From contig NZ_CP053590.1 in assembly GCF_013365535.1 (NCBI RefSeq), forward strand, positions 1,664,501 to 1,728,500: a stretch of DNA of 64,000 nucleotides. The letters are read 5' to 3'. The notes beneath the pieces are model-generated. The model did not search any database, was not told where the DNA came from, and saw nothing but the letters and a program-made list of their open reading frames with translations. Source of the stretch: Aquimarina sp. TRL1 (lineage in GTDB: Bacteria; Bacteroidota; Bacteroidia; Flavobacteriales; Flavobacteriaceae). A program made the translations under genes and the position numbers. Each line of letters begins with the position of its first letter. The first letter of the stretch is position 1. Positions 37,946 through 47,400 of the stretch are shown here, piece by piece.

Positions 37946-39304
37946 ATGAATACTTCAAAGATTTCTATCTATACTATTGCCTTTGTTATTACACTAACAG
38001 CAATAAGCTCATGTAGTAATGATGATGAAGGTACTCCCCCAAAAGTCGACGAAAAGATTGAACGGGATATAGAATGGGTAAAAACATATGGAGGTAGCAA
38101 TGAAGATAATGCCCTGTCAGTAGTAGAAACTACTGATGGGGGTTATGCTGTTGCCGGATATACCCAAAGTATTGATGGAGATATAACAGGAAAAACAGCC
38201 ACCGATAGTGACTTCTGGCTATTAAAACTAAGTCCATCAGGAGAAATTCTCTGGAATAAAACATATGGCGGAACCGGTGATGAAAGAGCAGAAAAAATAA
38301 TCCAAACCAACGATGGTGGTTTTGTAATGGTAGGATATAGTAGAAGTACGGATGGTGATGTGTCTGTTAATGCCGGATTACAAGACTATTGGGTGTTAAA
38401 AACAGATAGCTCAGGAACATTAGAATGGGAAAAAAGTTTTGGATTTCCCGGAATCGACCGTGCTTTTTCTGCTTTGCAAACCAAAGATGGTGGTTTTTTT
38501 ATTACCGGATTTTTAGACGTTACCGCCAGTGATGGCGGAGGGAATGATGACAAAAACAAAAATGAAAAACACGGAGTAGGAGAATTCTGGGGTATCAAAC
38601 TGGATGCCAATGGAGAAAAACAATGGAGAAGATATTTTGGAGGATCCAATAATGACCGTAGTTATGACGTTATAGAAACAGAAGATCAAGGATTTATCAT
38701 GATAGGATCCTCAGAAAGTGAAGATTTTGACATCTCTAACAGCAAAGGAAGTTATGATTTTTGGGCTGTAAAAGTAGATGCCAAAGGAACGAAAGTATGG
38801 GAAAAATCATACGGTGGATCTCAGATTGATATTAGCTATGCAATCGCTGCAGCAGGCAATGGAAAATACCTGATCATAGGGGACTCTAGAAGTGAAGATG
38901 GGGATATTTCAAACCCTAAAGGAAATGCTGATCTATGGATCATACAGATTGATGATAAAGGAAGTATACAATGGAAAAAATCCATCGGAGGAACCGCTTT
39001 TGATACAGGAAGAGGTATTTACAAAACCAAAGAAGGAAATTTCATTATTACAGGAAACTCCAGAAGTGGAGATGTTGATCTGACAAAAAACAATGGGCAA
39101 AGTGATATATGGAATTTGATCATAGGACCCGATGGAAATGTAAAATGGAGTCAAACCGTAGGAGGAACCGAAGCAGAGTACGGTAATGGCTGTATTGAAA
39201 CAAAAGACAAAAAAATAATTATTGTCGGAAATTCAGAAAGTAGCGATTTCGACATCACTACAAATAAAGGAGTTAAAGATGTCGTCGTTATAAAATACAA
39301 ATAA
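37946..39304 (+). CDS. Seven-repeat lipoprotein, probable beta-propeller
   Basis: A 452-residue lipoprotein: lipid cysteine 23 in ISSCSNDDEG. From residue 45 to the end there are seven units of about 50-65 residues, each with a (Y/F/I/V)GG(S/T)xxD start and a TxDGG(Y/F)xxxGxxxSxDxD(I/V) core, for example ETTDGGYAVAGYTQSIDGDI and ETEDQGFIMIGSSESEDFDI. Seven units suggest a seven-bladed propeller. It is 20 bases after the T9SS gene, so probably the same transcript. Function unknown. Confidence 0.82.
   Translation: MNTSKISIYTIAFVITLTAISSCSNDDEGTPPKVDEKIERDIEWVKTYGGSNEDNALSVVETTDGGYAVAGYTQSIDGDITGKTATDSDFWLLKLSPSGEILWNKTYGGTGDERAEKIIQTNDGGFVMVGYSRSTDGDVSVNAGLQDYWVLKTDSSGTLEWEKSFGFPGIDRAFSALQTKDGGFFITGFLDVTASDGGGNDDKNKNEKHGVGEFWGIKLDANGEKQWRRYFGGSNNDRSYDVIETEDQGFIMIGSSESEDFDISNSKGSYDFWAVKVDAKGTKVWEKSYGGSQIDISYAIAAAGNGKYLIIGDSRSEDGDISNPKGNADLWIIQIDDKGSIQWKKSIGGTAFDTGRGIYKTKEGNFIITGNSRSGDVDLTKNNGQSDIWNLIIGPDGNVKWSQTVGGTEAEYGNGCIETKDKKIIIVGNSESSDFDITTNKGVKDVVVIKYK
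38080..39300 (+). repeat. Seven tandem coding repeats
   Basis: Degenerate repeats of roughly 150-200 bases encoding YGG...DGG...G(Y/N)S(R/E)S units. Divergence between units is high at DNA level, so they are old; the third unit is longer because of a lysine/asparagine-rich insertion (DDKNKNEKHGVG). Confidence 0.7.
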
Positions 39305-39330
39305 GAATAAATTACCTCGTCGGAGTAAGC

Positions 39331-39374
39331 CCATAAGGTATTTATTGAAAAATAAATTGCAAGGCAAGTCATGG
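39331..39374 (-). repeat. Dispersed intergenic repeat, copy C
   Basis: CCATAAGGTATTTATTGAAA then AAATTGCAAGGCAAGTCATGGG, matching the inverted core at 20261-20303 and its flank. A second partial start (AACTACCTCGTCATGAGTAA) follows at 39403-39422, so this gap holds more than one copy. Confidence 0.55.
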
Positions 39375-39437
39375 GAATAATATCCCCTTTGGCGGTGCCA
39401 ATAAACTACCTCGTCATGAGTAAGCGAGGCTTTATAT

Positions 39438-39483
39438 AGAAAATAAATTTTGATACGATAACTGAAATCAAAATTTATTTTCT
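39438..39483 (+). promoter_or_regulatory. Perfect 17-bp inverted repeat upstream of the MbnP-like gene
   Basis: Left arm 39438-39454, right arm 39467-39483, 12-base loop ACGATAACTGAA. It begins just after the repeat copy and lies 49 bases before the MbnP-like ATG. It could be a terminator for the propeller gene upstream, an RNA leader of mbnP, or part of a repeat element. Confidence 0.5.
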
Positions 39484-39531
39484 TTACTCAAACACACATT
39501 TTATTTTTTTAAAACTAAAAAAAACAAACTC

Positions 39532-40293
39532 ATGAAAAACTTTTTTTTAATAGCATTACTGGCAGTAGGTATTGTCTCCTGTAAAAGTGATGATGATAGT
39601 ACAACCGATCTCGAACCGGGAGCACTGACTATTAATGTAAGTAATGTTATTGATGGAAAAAACATTGAACTAAACAATACTTCTTATACAAATAAGAGTA
39701 ATGAAACCTATAAAATAGCAGAGCTAAAGTATATTATAAGTAATATCGTGCTTATTAAAGAAAATGGCGACAAAGTAGCATATCCCGTAGAAAAAAGTTA
39801 TTTTTTAATTAATGAAGAAGTTGACGCATCAAAAAAAATAGCATTGTCTGATATTGAAGGCGGCGTGTATACCAAAATCTCGTTTGGGTTTGGAGTCGAT
39901 CAATCAAATTATCCATTAAATGGAGTTAATAACTTTATCCCTACAGCAGAAGAAAACAATATGCTTTGGTCATGGTCTGCAGGATATAAATTCCTTAAAT
40001 TCGAAGGAACATATAATGAGAATGACGGACCGGAAAAAGAATTTGTTATTCATGTAGGAAGTCACGGAACAACACTGGACAATTATAAAGAAGTAACAGT
40101 GAACCTGACGCAACAATTAACTATAAACAAAGGAACAACACCTGCAATAACACTAAATGCAGATATTTCCAAAATATTTGATGGTACAAACACCCATTCA
40201 CTTACTGTAAAAAGTGATATACAGATAGACCCTGAAAATGCACCAAAAATAGCAGAAAATGTAAGCAAAATGTTTACTGCTGAATCAAAATAA
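39532..40293 (+). CDS. MbnP-like copper-binding lipoprotein
   Basis: A 253-residue protein with lipid cysteine 17 (GIVSCKSDDD). It fits the MbnP family: GALTINVSNVIDGKNIELN, AELKYIISNIVLIKENG and NNMLWSWSAGYKFLKFEG with Trp146 and Trp148, then FVIHVGSHG with His174 and His178. In characterised MbnP, a tryptophan oxidised to kynurenine by MbnH completes a copper site with histidines. The partner gene follows after 86 bases. The copper role here is inferred from family. Confidence 0.82.
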   Translation: MKNFFLIALLAVGIVSCKSDDDSTTDLEPGALTINVSNVIDGKNIELNNTSYTNKSNETYKIAELKYIISNIVLIKENGDKVAYPVEKSYFLINEEVDASKKIALSDIEGGVYTKISFGFGVDQSNYPLNGVNNFIPTAEENNMLWSWSAGYKFLKFEGTYNENDGPEKEFVIHVGSHGTTLDNYKEVTVNLTQQLTINKGTTPAITLNADISKIFDGTNTHSLTVKSDIQIDPENAPKIAENVSKMFTAESK

Positions 40294-40379
40294 CCCTTCG
40301 GGTATCTGATTAAAATACATTTTGTTCCGGATGCAATCTCGGAACATTCACACCTCTGTTATCGAGTAAAAAAATTAAA

Positions 40380-41426
40380 TTGAAAGTATTTTTATATATA
40401 GGTATGATCTTTATCGGAACTGCATGCAGTTCCGATAAAGATCAATATACACCTATCCCAGAGAATCCAAAATTAACTTTTGATATTCCTTCCAATTTCC
40501 CTAAACCTACCTACGATATTTCAAAAAACCCTCCAACAGAAAAAGGGTTTGAATTAGGAAAAAAACTATTTTTTGATGGAAAACTCGCTTCAGATGGAGT
40601 TGTTTCATGTGGATTCTGCCATATTCAGGATTTTGCTTTTACACATCATACTCATATTGTCAGTCATGGAGTAGATGGAGCATTAGGGACAAGAAATGCG
40701 CAACCTTTGCACAATCTGGCTTTTATGAAAGAGTTTACCTGGGACGGAGCGGTAGCACATCTCGATTTACAACCAATTGTGCCCATTACTGCAGAAGTAG
40801 AAATGAACGAAACATTTTCTAATATTATCAAAAAACTAGAAAAAGAACCTACTTATGTCCAGTTGTTTTCAGAAGCTTTTAAAGATCAAAAAATAAATAC
40901 CGATAACATTCTAAAGGCATTGTCACAATTTGTTGTGATGATGATTTCATCCAATTCCAAATACGATAAAATAGAAAGAAATGAGGGCTCTGTTTTTACA
41001 GAGGAAGAAGCCCTAGGTTTTGATTTATTTAAAAACAAATGTGCTTCTTGTCATCAGGGAACATTGTTTACAGATCAATCATACAGAAATAATGGATTAC
41101 CATTAGATACTATCTATAATGATAAGGGCAGAATTCGGGTAACAGGATTAGATGAAGATCGACTAAAGTTCAAAGTTCCTACCTTAAGGAATATAGAATT
41201 AACCTTTCCTTATATGCATGATGGACGGTTCAAAACATTAGAAAACGTATTAGACCATTACAGTGATGGCATAAAAGATTCTGAAACACTTGATCCCATT
41301 TTTAAAAAGGAAAACGGTACCCTTGGCATACCTATGACCCCTTTGGAAAAACAACAAATTATCGCCTTTCTCAAAACCCTTACTGATGATGATTTTATCA
41401 CTGATGACAGGTTTTCTGAGTTCTAA
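40380..41426 (+). CDS. MbnH-like di-heme protein (cytochrome c peroxidase family)
   Basis: A 348-residue envelope protein. TTG at 40380 was chosen because it gives a complete lipoprotein signal (KVFLYIGMIFIGTACSSDK, lipid cysteine 16); the ATG at 40404 would cut it. Heme c sites: CGFCHIQD (Cys77, Cys80, His81) and CASCHQGTLF near residue 220. The segment LTFPYMHDGRFKTLENVLDHY is typical of the family. Next to the MbnP-like gene, it is expected to oxidise a tryptophan on that partner. Confidence 0.86.
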   Translation: MKVFLYIGMIFIGTACSSDKDQYTPIPENPKLTFDIPSNFPKPTYDISKNPPTEKGFELGKKLFFDGKLASDGVVSCGFCHIQDFAFTHHTHIVSHGVDGALGTRNAQPLHNLAFMKEFTWDGAVAHLDLQPIVPITAEVEMNETFSNIIKKLEKEPTYVQLFSEAFKDQKINTDNILKALSQFVVMMISSNSKYDKIERNEGSVFTEEEALGFDLFKNKCASCHQGTLFTDQSYRNNGLPLDTIYNDKGRIRVTGLDEDRLKFKVPTLRNIELTFPYMHDGRFKTLENVLDHYSDGIKDSETLDPIFKKENGTLGIPMTPLEKQQIIAFLKTLTDDDFITDDRFSEF

Positions 41427-41480
41427 AACACCACATTATAACGAATCCCTATGTAGTTATATAATAGATTAATGTTAGGT

Positions 41481-41514
41481 TTTGTGCATAAAAGCTACTT
41501 ATGTAGTATATTTG
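41481..41514 (+). promoter_or_regulatory. Predicted suf operon promoter
   Basis: TTTG at 41481-41484 and TATATTTG at 41507-41514, spaced by 22 bases, match the Bacteroidota consensus well. It ends 31 bases before the sufA ATG. No Fe-S regulator site was recognised. Confidence 0.72.
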
Positions 41515-41545
41515 CATACTATTTTAGAACTAATCTATTTAAAAA

Positions 41546-41875
41546 ATGATCAAAGTATCTGACACAGCAAGAAAAAAAGTAGTTCAGCTCATGGATGACG
41601 ACGGATTTGATGCTACGACGGACTATGTGCGAGTTGGAGTAAAAAGCGGGGGGTGTTCTGGATTGTCATATGATTTGAAATTTGATAAAAATCAAGAAGC
41701 CGAAGACAAGCTTTTTGAAGATAACGGTATAAAAATTATAGTTGACAAAAAAAGTATCCTATATCTTGTAGGAACAACACTAGAATACTCGGGAGGTCTT
41801 AATGGTAAAGGCTTCGTTTTTAACAATCCAAACGCCAATAGAACGTGCGGATGTGGAGAAAGTTTTTCGTTATAA
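41546..41875 (+). CDS. sufA: Fe-S cluster assembly A-type carrier
   Basis: A 109-residue HesB/IscA/SufA protein that carries and transfers Fe-S clusters. The three conserved cysteines are present: Cys37 in KSGGCSGLSY and Cys101, Cys103 in RTCGCGESF. First gene of the suf block; sufB starts 42 bases later. Confidence 0.93.
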   Translation: MIKVSDTARKKVVQLMDDDGFDATTDYVRVGVKSGGCSGLSYDLKFDKNQEAEDKLFEDNGIKIIVDKKSILYLVGTTLEYSGGLNGKGFVFNNPNANRTCGCGESFSL

Positions 41876-41917
41876 TATTTTAAAGAAGAAACCTGAATAC
41901 ATATCAGGAAGGGAAAG

Positions 41918-43363
41918 ATGGCATATACAGAAGACGATTTAAAGAAAGAGTTAGAGAACAAAGAATACGAATACGGATTTTATACGGATATAGAATCTGA
42001 AACTTTTCCGGTAGGACTTAATGAAGATATTGTACGAGCAATATCTAAGAAAAAAGAAGAACCGGAATGGATGACAGAGTGGCGATTAGATGCATTTCGA
42101 ATCTGGAAAGAAATGGAAGAACCAGATTGGGCAAATGTAAACTATGAAAAACCTGATTTTCAAAATATATCGTATTACTCTGCCCCTAATAAAAAACCAA
42201 AATATAACAGCCTTGACGAGGTAGATCCAGAGTTGTTAGAGACATTTAATAAACTGGGAATATCACTGGATGAGCAAAAAAAGCTAGCAGGAGTAGCCGT
42301 AGATATCGTTATGGATTCCGTATCGGTAGCAACGACATTTAAAGAGACGCTAGCAGAAAAAGGAATTATTTTTTGTTCAATATCTGAAGCTATTCAGGAT
42401 CATCCGGAACTGGTAAAAAAATATATCGGTACAGTTGTTCCTAAAAAAGATAACTTTTATGCAGCTTTAAATTCTGCTGTATTTAGTGATGGATCTTTTT
42501 GTTATATACCTAAAGGTGTCCGATGTCCAATGGAATTATCGACTTATTTTAGGATTAATCAGGCAGGAACAGGTCAGTTCGAACGTACACTGTTAGTAGC
42601 GGATGAAGGAAGCTATGTGAGTTACCTGGAAGGTTGTACTGCTCCCTCCAGAGATGAAAATCAATTGCATGCTGCAGTAGTAGAGCTAATAGCCCTAGAC
42701 GATGCTGAGATTAAATACTCTACCGTGCAAAACTGGTATCCTGGAAACGCTGAAGGAAAAGGAGGGGTTTATAACTTTGTAACCAAAAGAGGAATCTGCG
42801 AAACAAACGCTAAAATTTCATGGACCCAAGTAGAAACAGGATCAGCTGTAACCTGGAAATACCCTTCATGTGTACTAAAAGGAGATAATTCTGTAGGAGA
42901 ATTTTATTCTATTGCTGTAACAAATAATTTCCAGCAGGCAGATACCGGAACCAAAATGATTCATCTTGGAAAAAACACAAAAAGTACAATCATCTCCAAA
43001 GGAATTTCAGCCGGAAAATCTCAAAATAGTTACCGAGGATTAGTCCAAATTAATAGCAGAGCAAGTAACGCCAGAAATTTTTCTCAGTGTGATTCGCTAT
43101 TAATGGGCAATGAATGTGGAGCTCATACGTTTCCCTATATAGAAGCTAAAAATAAAACCGCTCAAATAGAACATGAAGCAACTACCAGCAAGATAGGAGA
43201 AGATCAGATATTCTACTGTAACCAGCGCGGTATTGATACCGAAAAAGCAATAGCACTTATTGTCAATGGTTTTAGTAAGGAGGTACTGAACAAACTCCCC
43301 ATGGAATTTGCGGTAGAAGCTCAAAAGCTTCTGGAGATATCTCTGGAAGGTTCTGTAGGGTAA
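41918..43363 (+). CDS. sufB: Fe-S cluster assembly scaffold subunit SufB
   Basis: A 481-residue core subunit of the SufBCD scaffold on which Fe-S clusters are assembled. Recognisable by [62 protein letters not shown] and the C-terminal [20 protein letters not shown]. Full length. It is separated from sufC by a small lipoprotein gene instead of directly adjoining it. Confidence 0.96.
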   Translation: MAYTEDDLKKELENKEYEYGFYTDIESETFPVGLNEDIVRAISKKKEEPEWMTEWRLDAFRIWKEMEEPDWANVNYEKPDFQNISYYSAPNKKPKYNSLDEVDPELLETFNKLGISLDEQKKLAGVAVDIVMDSVSVATTFKETLAEKGIIFCSISEAIQDHPELVKKYIGTVVPKKDNFYAALNSAVFSDGSFCYIPKGVRCPMELSTYFRINQAGTGQFERTLLVADEGSYVSYLEGCTAPSRDENQLHAAVVELIALDDAEIKYSTVQNWYPGNAEGKGGVYNFVTKRGICETNAKISWTQVETGSAVTWKYPSCVLKGDNSVGEFYSIAVTNNFQQADTGTKMIHLGKNTKSTIISKGISAGKSQNSYRGLVQINSRASNARNFSQCDSLLMGNECGAHTFPYIEAKNKTAQIEHEATTSKIGEDQIFYCNQRGIDTEKAIALIVNGFSKEVLNKLPMEFAVEAQKLLEISLEGSVG

Positions 43364-43389
43364 ATGTCTAACTAACAAATCTACCATTC

Positions 43390-43782
43390 ATGAAAAAGTC
43401 ATTCTTATTAATTCTGATCAGCCTTGTAATATTCTCTTGCAAACAAGGAAATACTAATAACAATAGTGGAGAAACAACTCTGATACGAGGAGAGTTTATT
43501 CTTATAGATGATGTAGGAGTGATAAAAGTACAGGATTCTGTCTATGGAGTGGAGATTAATGATATGGCATATGAATTGTCCAAAAAGACAACACCATTAC
43601 AAAGAGAAGAGTACGATATGGTTCCTGTTGTAGTACAGGGAATAGTAAAGCCTAATCCTAATGAAGGATGGGAGAAAATTGTAGAAATAAAAGAAATTAT
43701 TGGTGTTAGTGAGCCAACTTCTGAATTATCAACAAAAATAAAATCCTCAGAAGATCCTCATCAAAACCATAATCACGAATAA
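43390..43782 (+). CDS. Small lipoprotein inside the suf operon
   Basis: A 130-residue protein: signal KKSFLLILISLVIFSC with lipid cysteine 17, a compact beta-rich part (RGEFILIDDVGVIKVQDSVYGVEIND) and a histidine-rich end (DPHQNHNHE). I do not recognise the family. It is 26 bases after sufB and 49 before sufC, on the same strand, so it is probably co-transcribed with them although an envelope protein has no obvious part in cytosolic cluster assembly. The His-rich tail could bind metal; that is a guess. Confidence 0.75.
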   Translation: MKKSFLLILISLVIFSCKQGNTNNNSGETTLIRGEFILIDDVGVIKVQDSVYGVEINDMAYELSKKTTPLQREEYDMVPVVVQGIVKPNPNEGWEKIVEIKEIIGVSEPTSELSTKIKSSEDPHQNHNHE

Positions 43783-43831
43783 TAAACAAGAATAATTATC
43801 TCCGTGGGGAGACTAAAGATAGTTGTATAAA

Positions 43832-44587
43832 ATGTTAGAAATAAAGGATTTACATGCAAGTATTAATGGTAAGAAAATTCTAAAGAGTCTTAACCTTAAT
43901 GTTAATGCAGGAGAAGTACATGCAATCATGGGACCTAATGGTGCAGGAAAAAGTACCTTAGCTAGTGTTATTGCAGGAAAAGAAGAGTATGAAATAACAA
44001 AAGGGAATATTTTTTTAGAAGGAGAAGATATAGAAGAACTTGCACCGGAAGAACGTTCACATAAAGGTGTTTTTCTATCATTTCAGTATCCAGTAGAAAT
44101 CCCGGGAGTAACAGTAACTAACTTTATGAAAACTGCCATCAATGAAACCAGAAAAGCACAAGGTCTGGAAGAGATGTCAGCAAAAGATATGTTGAAAAAG
44201 ATTCGCGAAAAATCCGAATTATTAGAAATCGATAGAAAATTTCTATCTAGATCCCTTAATGAAGGATTCTCCGGAGGAGAGAAAAAAAGAAACGAAATTT
44301 TTCAAATGGCAATGCTAGAGCCAAAACTGGCAATACTTGATGAAACTGATTCTGGACTTGATATCGATGCCTTGCGTATTGTAGCAAATGGTGTCAATAA
44401 ATTAAAAAGTAAAGACAATGCAATTATTGTCATTACTCACTATCAACGTCTGTTGGATTATATTGTTCCTGACTTTGTACATGTACTACATGACGGTAAA
44501 ATTGTAAAATCCGGAACGAAGGAACTAGCCTTAGAACTAGAAGAAAAAGGATATGACTGGATTAAAGAAGAAATAAAGGAAGCATAA
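43832..44587 (+). CDS. sufC: Fe-S cluster assembly ATPase SufC
   Basis: A 251-residue ABC-type ATPase of the SufBCD complex. Walker [10 protein letters not shown], signature [18 protein letters not shown], Walker [12 protein letters not shown] and switch histidine VITHYQR. The ATG at 43832 ([10 protein letters not shown]) is preferred over a TTG at 43823. Its stop shares one base with the sufD ATG, implying coupled translation. Confidence 0.96.
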   Translation: MLEIKDLHASINGKKILKSLNLNVNAGEVHAIMGPNGAGKSTLASVIAGKEEYEITKGNIFLEGEDIEELAPEERSHKGVFLSFQYPVEIPGVTVTNFMKTAINETRKAQGLEEMSAKDMLKKIREKSELLEIDRKFLSRSLNEGFSGGEKKRNEIFQMAMLEPKLAILDETDSGLDIDALRIVANGVNKLKSKDNAIIVITHYQRLLDYIVPDFVHVLHDGKIVKSGTKELALELEEKGYDWIKEEIKEA

Positions 44588-45900
44588 TGGAGTTGAAAGA
44601 TAAATTGGTATCTTCTTTTCTGGTTTTCGAAAACAATGTCGATATAGAATCACCTATACACGACATTCGAAGCAAAGCCATTAAAGTTTTTGAACAAAAA
44701 GGATTTCCTTCAAAAAAGGAGGAAGCATGGAAGTATACGTCCTTAAACTCTATTTTAAAGCGTGACTACAGTATTTTTCCTAAAGAAGAAAACACTATAG
44801 CGTTTAAAGATGTTAAGAAGTACTTTTTAAACGATTTGGATTCTTATAAAATCGTTTTTGTAGATGGAAAGTATTCTTCTCACTTATCAGAAACTACTCA
44901 TGATAAGATGGATGTCTGCCTGATGTCATCAGCACTAACGAATTCTAAGTATAGACCTGTTATCGATAATTATTTTGATAAAATAGCCAAAAAAGACGGA
45001 ATAACATCTCTAAATACTGCTTTTTCTGAAGAAGGAGCTTATATCTATATTCCAAAAAATGTTTTGGCAGATAAACCTATTCAGATCATACACTTTGCTA
45101 CAGGAAGAGAAGAAGAACAAATGCTACAACCCAGAAACTTGATTGTAGTAGAAGAAAATTCTCATGTACAAATTGTAGAGAGACATCAGAGTTTGACTGA
45201 TAATCCTGTTTTCACCAATTCTGTAACGGAAATTTTTGCAGATAAAAGAGCCATTGTAGATTATTATAAAATACAAAATGATAATCAAAATGCCTCGTTG
45301 ATAGACAGCACTTTTATAGAACAACAAGCGCAGAGTGTTGCTTCTGTACACACCTTTTCTTTTGGAGGAAATATTACCAGAAACAATCTGAACTTTTTCC
45401 AAAAAGGAGAAGGAATTGATTCTATTCTTAATGGAGTCACTATTCTAGAAGGAAAACAGCACGTAGATCACAATACATTAGTACATCACATAGAACCTAA
45501 TTGTGAAAGTCATCAGGATTACAAGGGAATCTTTGATGAAAAATCAACCGGGGTCTTTAATGGTCAAGTCATTGTTAATAAAGAAGCACAGAAGACAAAT
45601 GCGTTTCAATCAAATAACAATATTTTATTAAGTGATAAAGCATCTATTAACTCCAAACCTCAGTTAGAAATTTTTGCTGATGATGTAAAATGTTCTCATG
45701 GTTGTACCATTGGTCAATTAGATGAAAATGCTCTTTTCTATATGAGGTCAAGAGGAATAGGAGAAAGAGAAGCCAGAGCTCTGTTGATGTATGCTTTTGC
45801 CAACAATGTATTAGAAAGTGTAAAAATACCTCAGCTAAAGAGTAGAATCAATAAGCTTATCGCCAATAAAATAGGTGTTAATATAGGCTTTGACTTATAA
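44587..45900 (+). CDS. sufD: Fe-S cluster assembly subunit SufD
   Basis: A 437-residue paralogue of SufB that completes the SufBCD scaffold. N-terminal KKEEAWKYTSLNSILKRDY and C-terminal KCSHGCTIGQLDENALFYMRSRG with RALLMYAF are diagnostic. It overlaps sufC by one base. A strong terminator follows, so transcription from the sufA promoter probably ends here and sufS is separately driven. Confidence 0.95.
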   Translation: MELKDKLVSSFLVFENNVDIESPIHDIRSKAIKVFEQKGFPSKKEEAWKYTSLNSILKRDYSIFPKEENTIAFKDVKKYFLNDLDSYKIVFVDGKYSSHLSETTHDKMDVCLMSSALTNSKYRPVIDNYFDKIAKKDGITSLNTAFSEEGAYIYIPKNVLADKPIQIIHFATGREEEQMLQPRNLIVVEENSHVQIVERHQSLTDNPVFTNSVTEIFADKRAIVDYYKIQNDNQNASLIDSTFIEQQAQSVASVHTFSFGGNITRNNLNFFQKGEGIDSILNGVTILEGKQHVDHNTLVHHIEPNCESHQDYKGIFDEKSTGVFNGQVIVNKEAQKTNAFQSNNNILLSDKASINSKPQLEIFADDVKCSHGCTIGQLDENALFYMRSRGIGEREARALLMYAFANNVLESVKIPQLKSRINKLIANKIGVNIGFDL

Positions 45901-45927
45901 ATTAAGTGATTACAAAAAAACAATACA

Positions 45928-45964
45928 AAAAGAAGCCAAATCCATTATAGATTTGGCTTCTTTT
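45928..45964 (+). terminator. Terminator after sufD
   Basis: A 15-bp perfect stem (45928-45942 with 45950-45964), loop CATTATA, right arm ending in TTTT. It overlaps the predicted sufS -33 element. Confidence 0.85.
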
Positions 45965-45985
45965 GTTAGTAAAACCGTAACTTTG
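45952..45985 (+). promoter_or_regulatory. Predicted sufS promoter
   Basis: TTTG at 45952-45955 and TAACTTTG at 45978-45985, spacing 22, 23 bases before the sufS ATG. The -33 lies in the right arm of the sufD terminator, so the two functions share DNA. Confidence 0.5.
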
Positions 45986-46008
45986 TCCCGCTGAAAAAGA
46001 AAGAAAAT

Positions 46009-47223
46009 ATGTTTGATGTACAAGCCATAAGAAAAGATTTCCCAATACTAAATAGAGAAGTAAATGGAAAACCCTTAGTCTATTTCGATAATGCAGCAAC
46101 CTCGCAAACACCACAGGTGGTTATCGATGCAATCGTATCTTATTACAGCGAGTATAATGCGAATATTCATAGAGGCGTACATACCCTATCTCAGGAAGCA
46201 ACAGATGCCTATGAAATAGCCAGAAAAAAAGTACAGGCTCATTTCAATGCAGCAAAAGCTCATGAAATAATACTGACAGCAGGAACGACTCATAGTATTA
46301 ATATTGTAGCAACAGGATTTACCAGCTTATTGACTAAAGGAGATGAAATCATTGTTTCTGCTCTGGAACACCATTCTAACATTGTACCATGGCAAATGCT
46401 TTGTGAGCGTACAGGAGCGGTATTAAAAGTAATCCCAATGAATGAAGAAGGAGAGCTTGTTATGCAAATCTATGATCAGCTTTTATCCCCTAAGACGAAA
46501 TTGGTATTTGTCAACCATATATCAAATGCATTAGGAACTATAAATCCTATAAAAGAAATCATAGATAAAGCACATGCAGTAGGTGCAGCTGTATTGGTCG
46601 ATGGAGCACAATCCTGTCCTCATATAAAACCAGATGTACAAGAACTCGACGTAGATTTTTATGTAGCCTCTGCGCATAAGCTATGCGGTCCTACAGGAGT
46701 TGGTCTCTTATATGGAAAAGAAACATGGCTGAACAAACTCCCCCCCTATCAAGGAGGAGGAGAAATGATTGATCAGGTTACTTTCGAAAAAACTACCTAC
46801 GCTGGCTTACCACATAAATTCGAAGCAGGAACGCCTAATATCTGTGGAGGAATAGCTTTTGGGGTAGCATTGGATTATATGAATAAAATTGGTTTTGATG
46901 CCATCGCAGCCTATGAACAAGAACTATTAGCGTATGGAACAGCCAAACTATCAGAAATAGAAGGATTAAAGATTTATGGAACGTCTAAAAACAAAACATC
47001 TGTAATTTCTTTTAATATTGATACTATCCATCCATATGATATAGGAAGTATTGTCGATAAATTAGGAATTGCTGTTAGAACCGGACATCATTGTGCACAA
47101 CCCATTATGGATTTTTATAAAATCCCAGGGACCGTGAGAGCTTCCTTTTCTTTTTATAATACCAAAGAAGAAATAGATGCACTAGTCGCTGCCGTAAAAA
47201 AGGCAAAAATGATGTTATCCTAG
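46009..47223 (+). CDS. sufS: Cysteine desulfurase SufS
   Basis: A 404-residue PLP enzyme that takes sulfur from cysteine for Fe-S assembly. The PLP lysine is Lys224 in VASAHKLCGPTGVG and the persulfide cysteine is Cys362 in RTGHHCAQP. Length and motifs are those of group II desulfurases, which work with SufE. sufE lies 1.75 kb downstream, past a pseudogene and a lipoprotein gene. Confidence 0.96.
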   Translation: MFDVQAIRKDFPILNREVNGKPLVYFDNAATSQTPQVVIDAIVSYYSEYNANIHRGVHTLSQEATDAYEIARKKVQAHFNAAKAHEIILTAGTTHSINIVATGFTSLLTKGDEIIVSALEHHSNIVPWQMLCERTGAVLKVIPMNEEGELVMQIYDQLLSPKTKLVFVNHISNALGTINPIKEIIDKAHAVGAAVLVDGAQSCPHIKPDVQELDVDFYVASAHKLCGPTGVGLLYGKETWLNKLPPYQGGGEMIDQVTFEKTTYAGLPHKFEAGTPNICGGIAFGVALDYMNKIGFDAIAAYEQELLAYGTAKLSEIEGLKIYGTSKNKTSVISFNIDTIHPYDIGSIVDKLGIAVRTGHHCAQPIMDFYKIPGTVRASFSFYNTKEEIDALVAAVKKAKMMLS

Positions 47224-47400
47224 TTTATATTTCTACTAAATGCAGAATAAAAAGCATAATCATTTGATTTATAATGTTTTTACATAAATTTATCACACTC
47301 AATTTTTGGAGTTAATCATTAGTTAATCAGCTCAAACAGGATACTATTAAGATGAGGAAGAAGTTTATGCCACTACATAAACTTAAAACCATATCTAATT

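Noticed and set aside
38080..39300. CRISPR-like reading of the periodic repeats
   Set aside because: The units are in-frame coding repeats with diverged DNA, not identical repeats with spacers.
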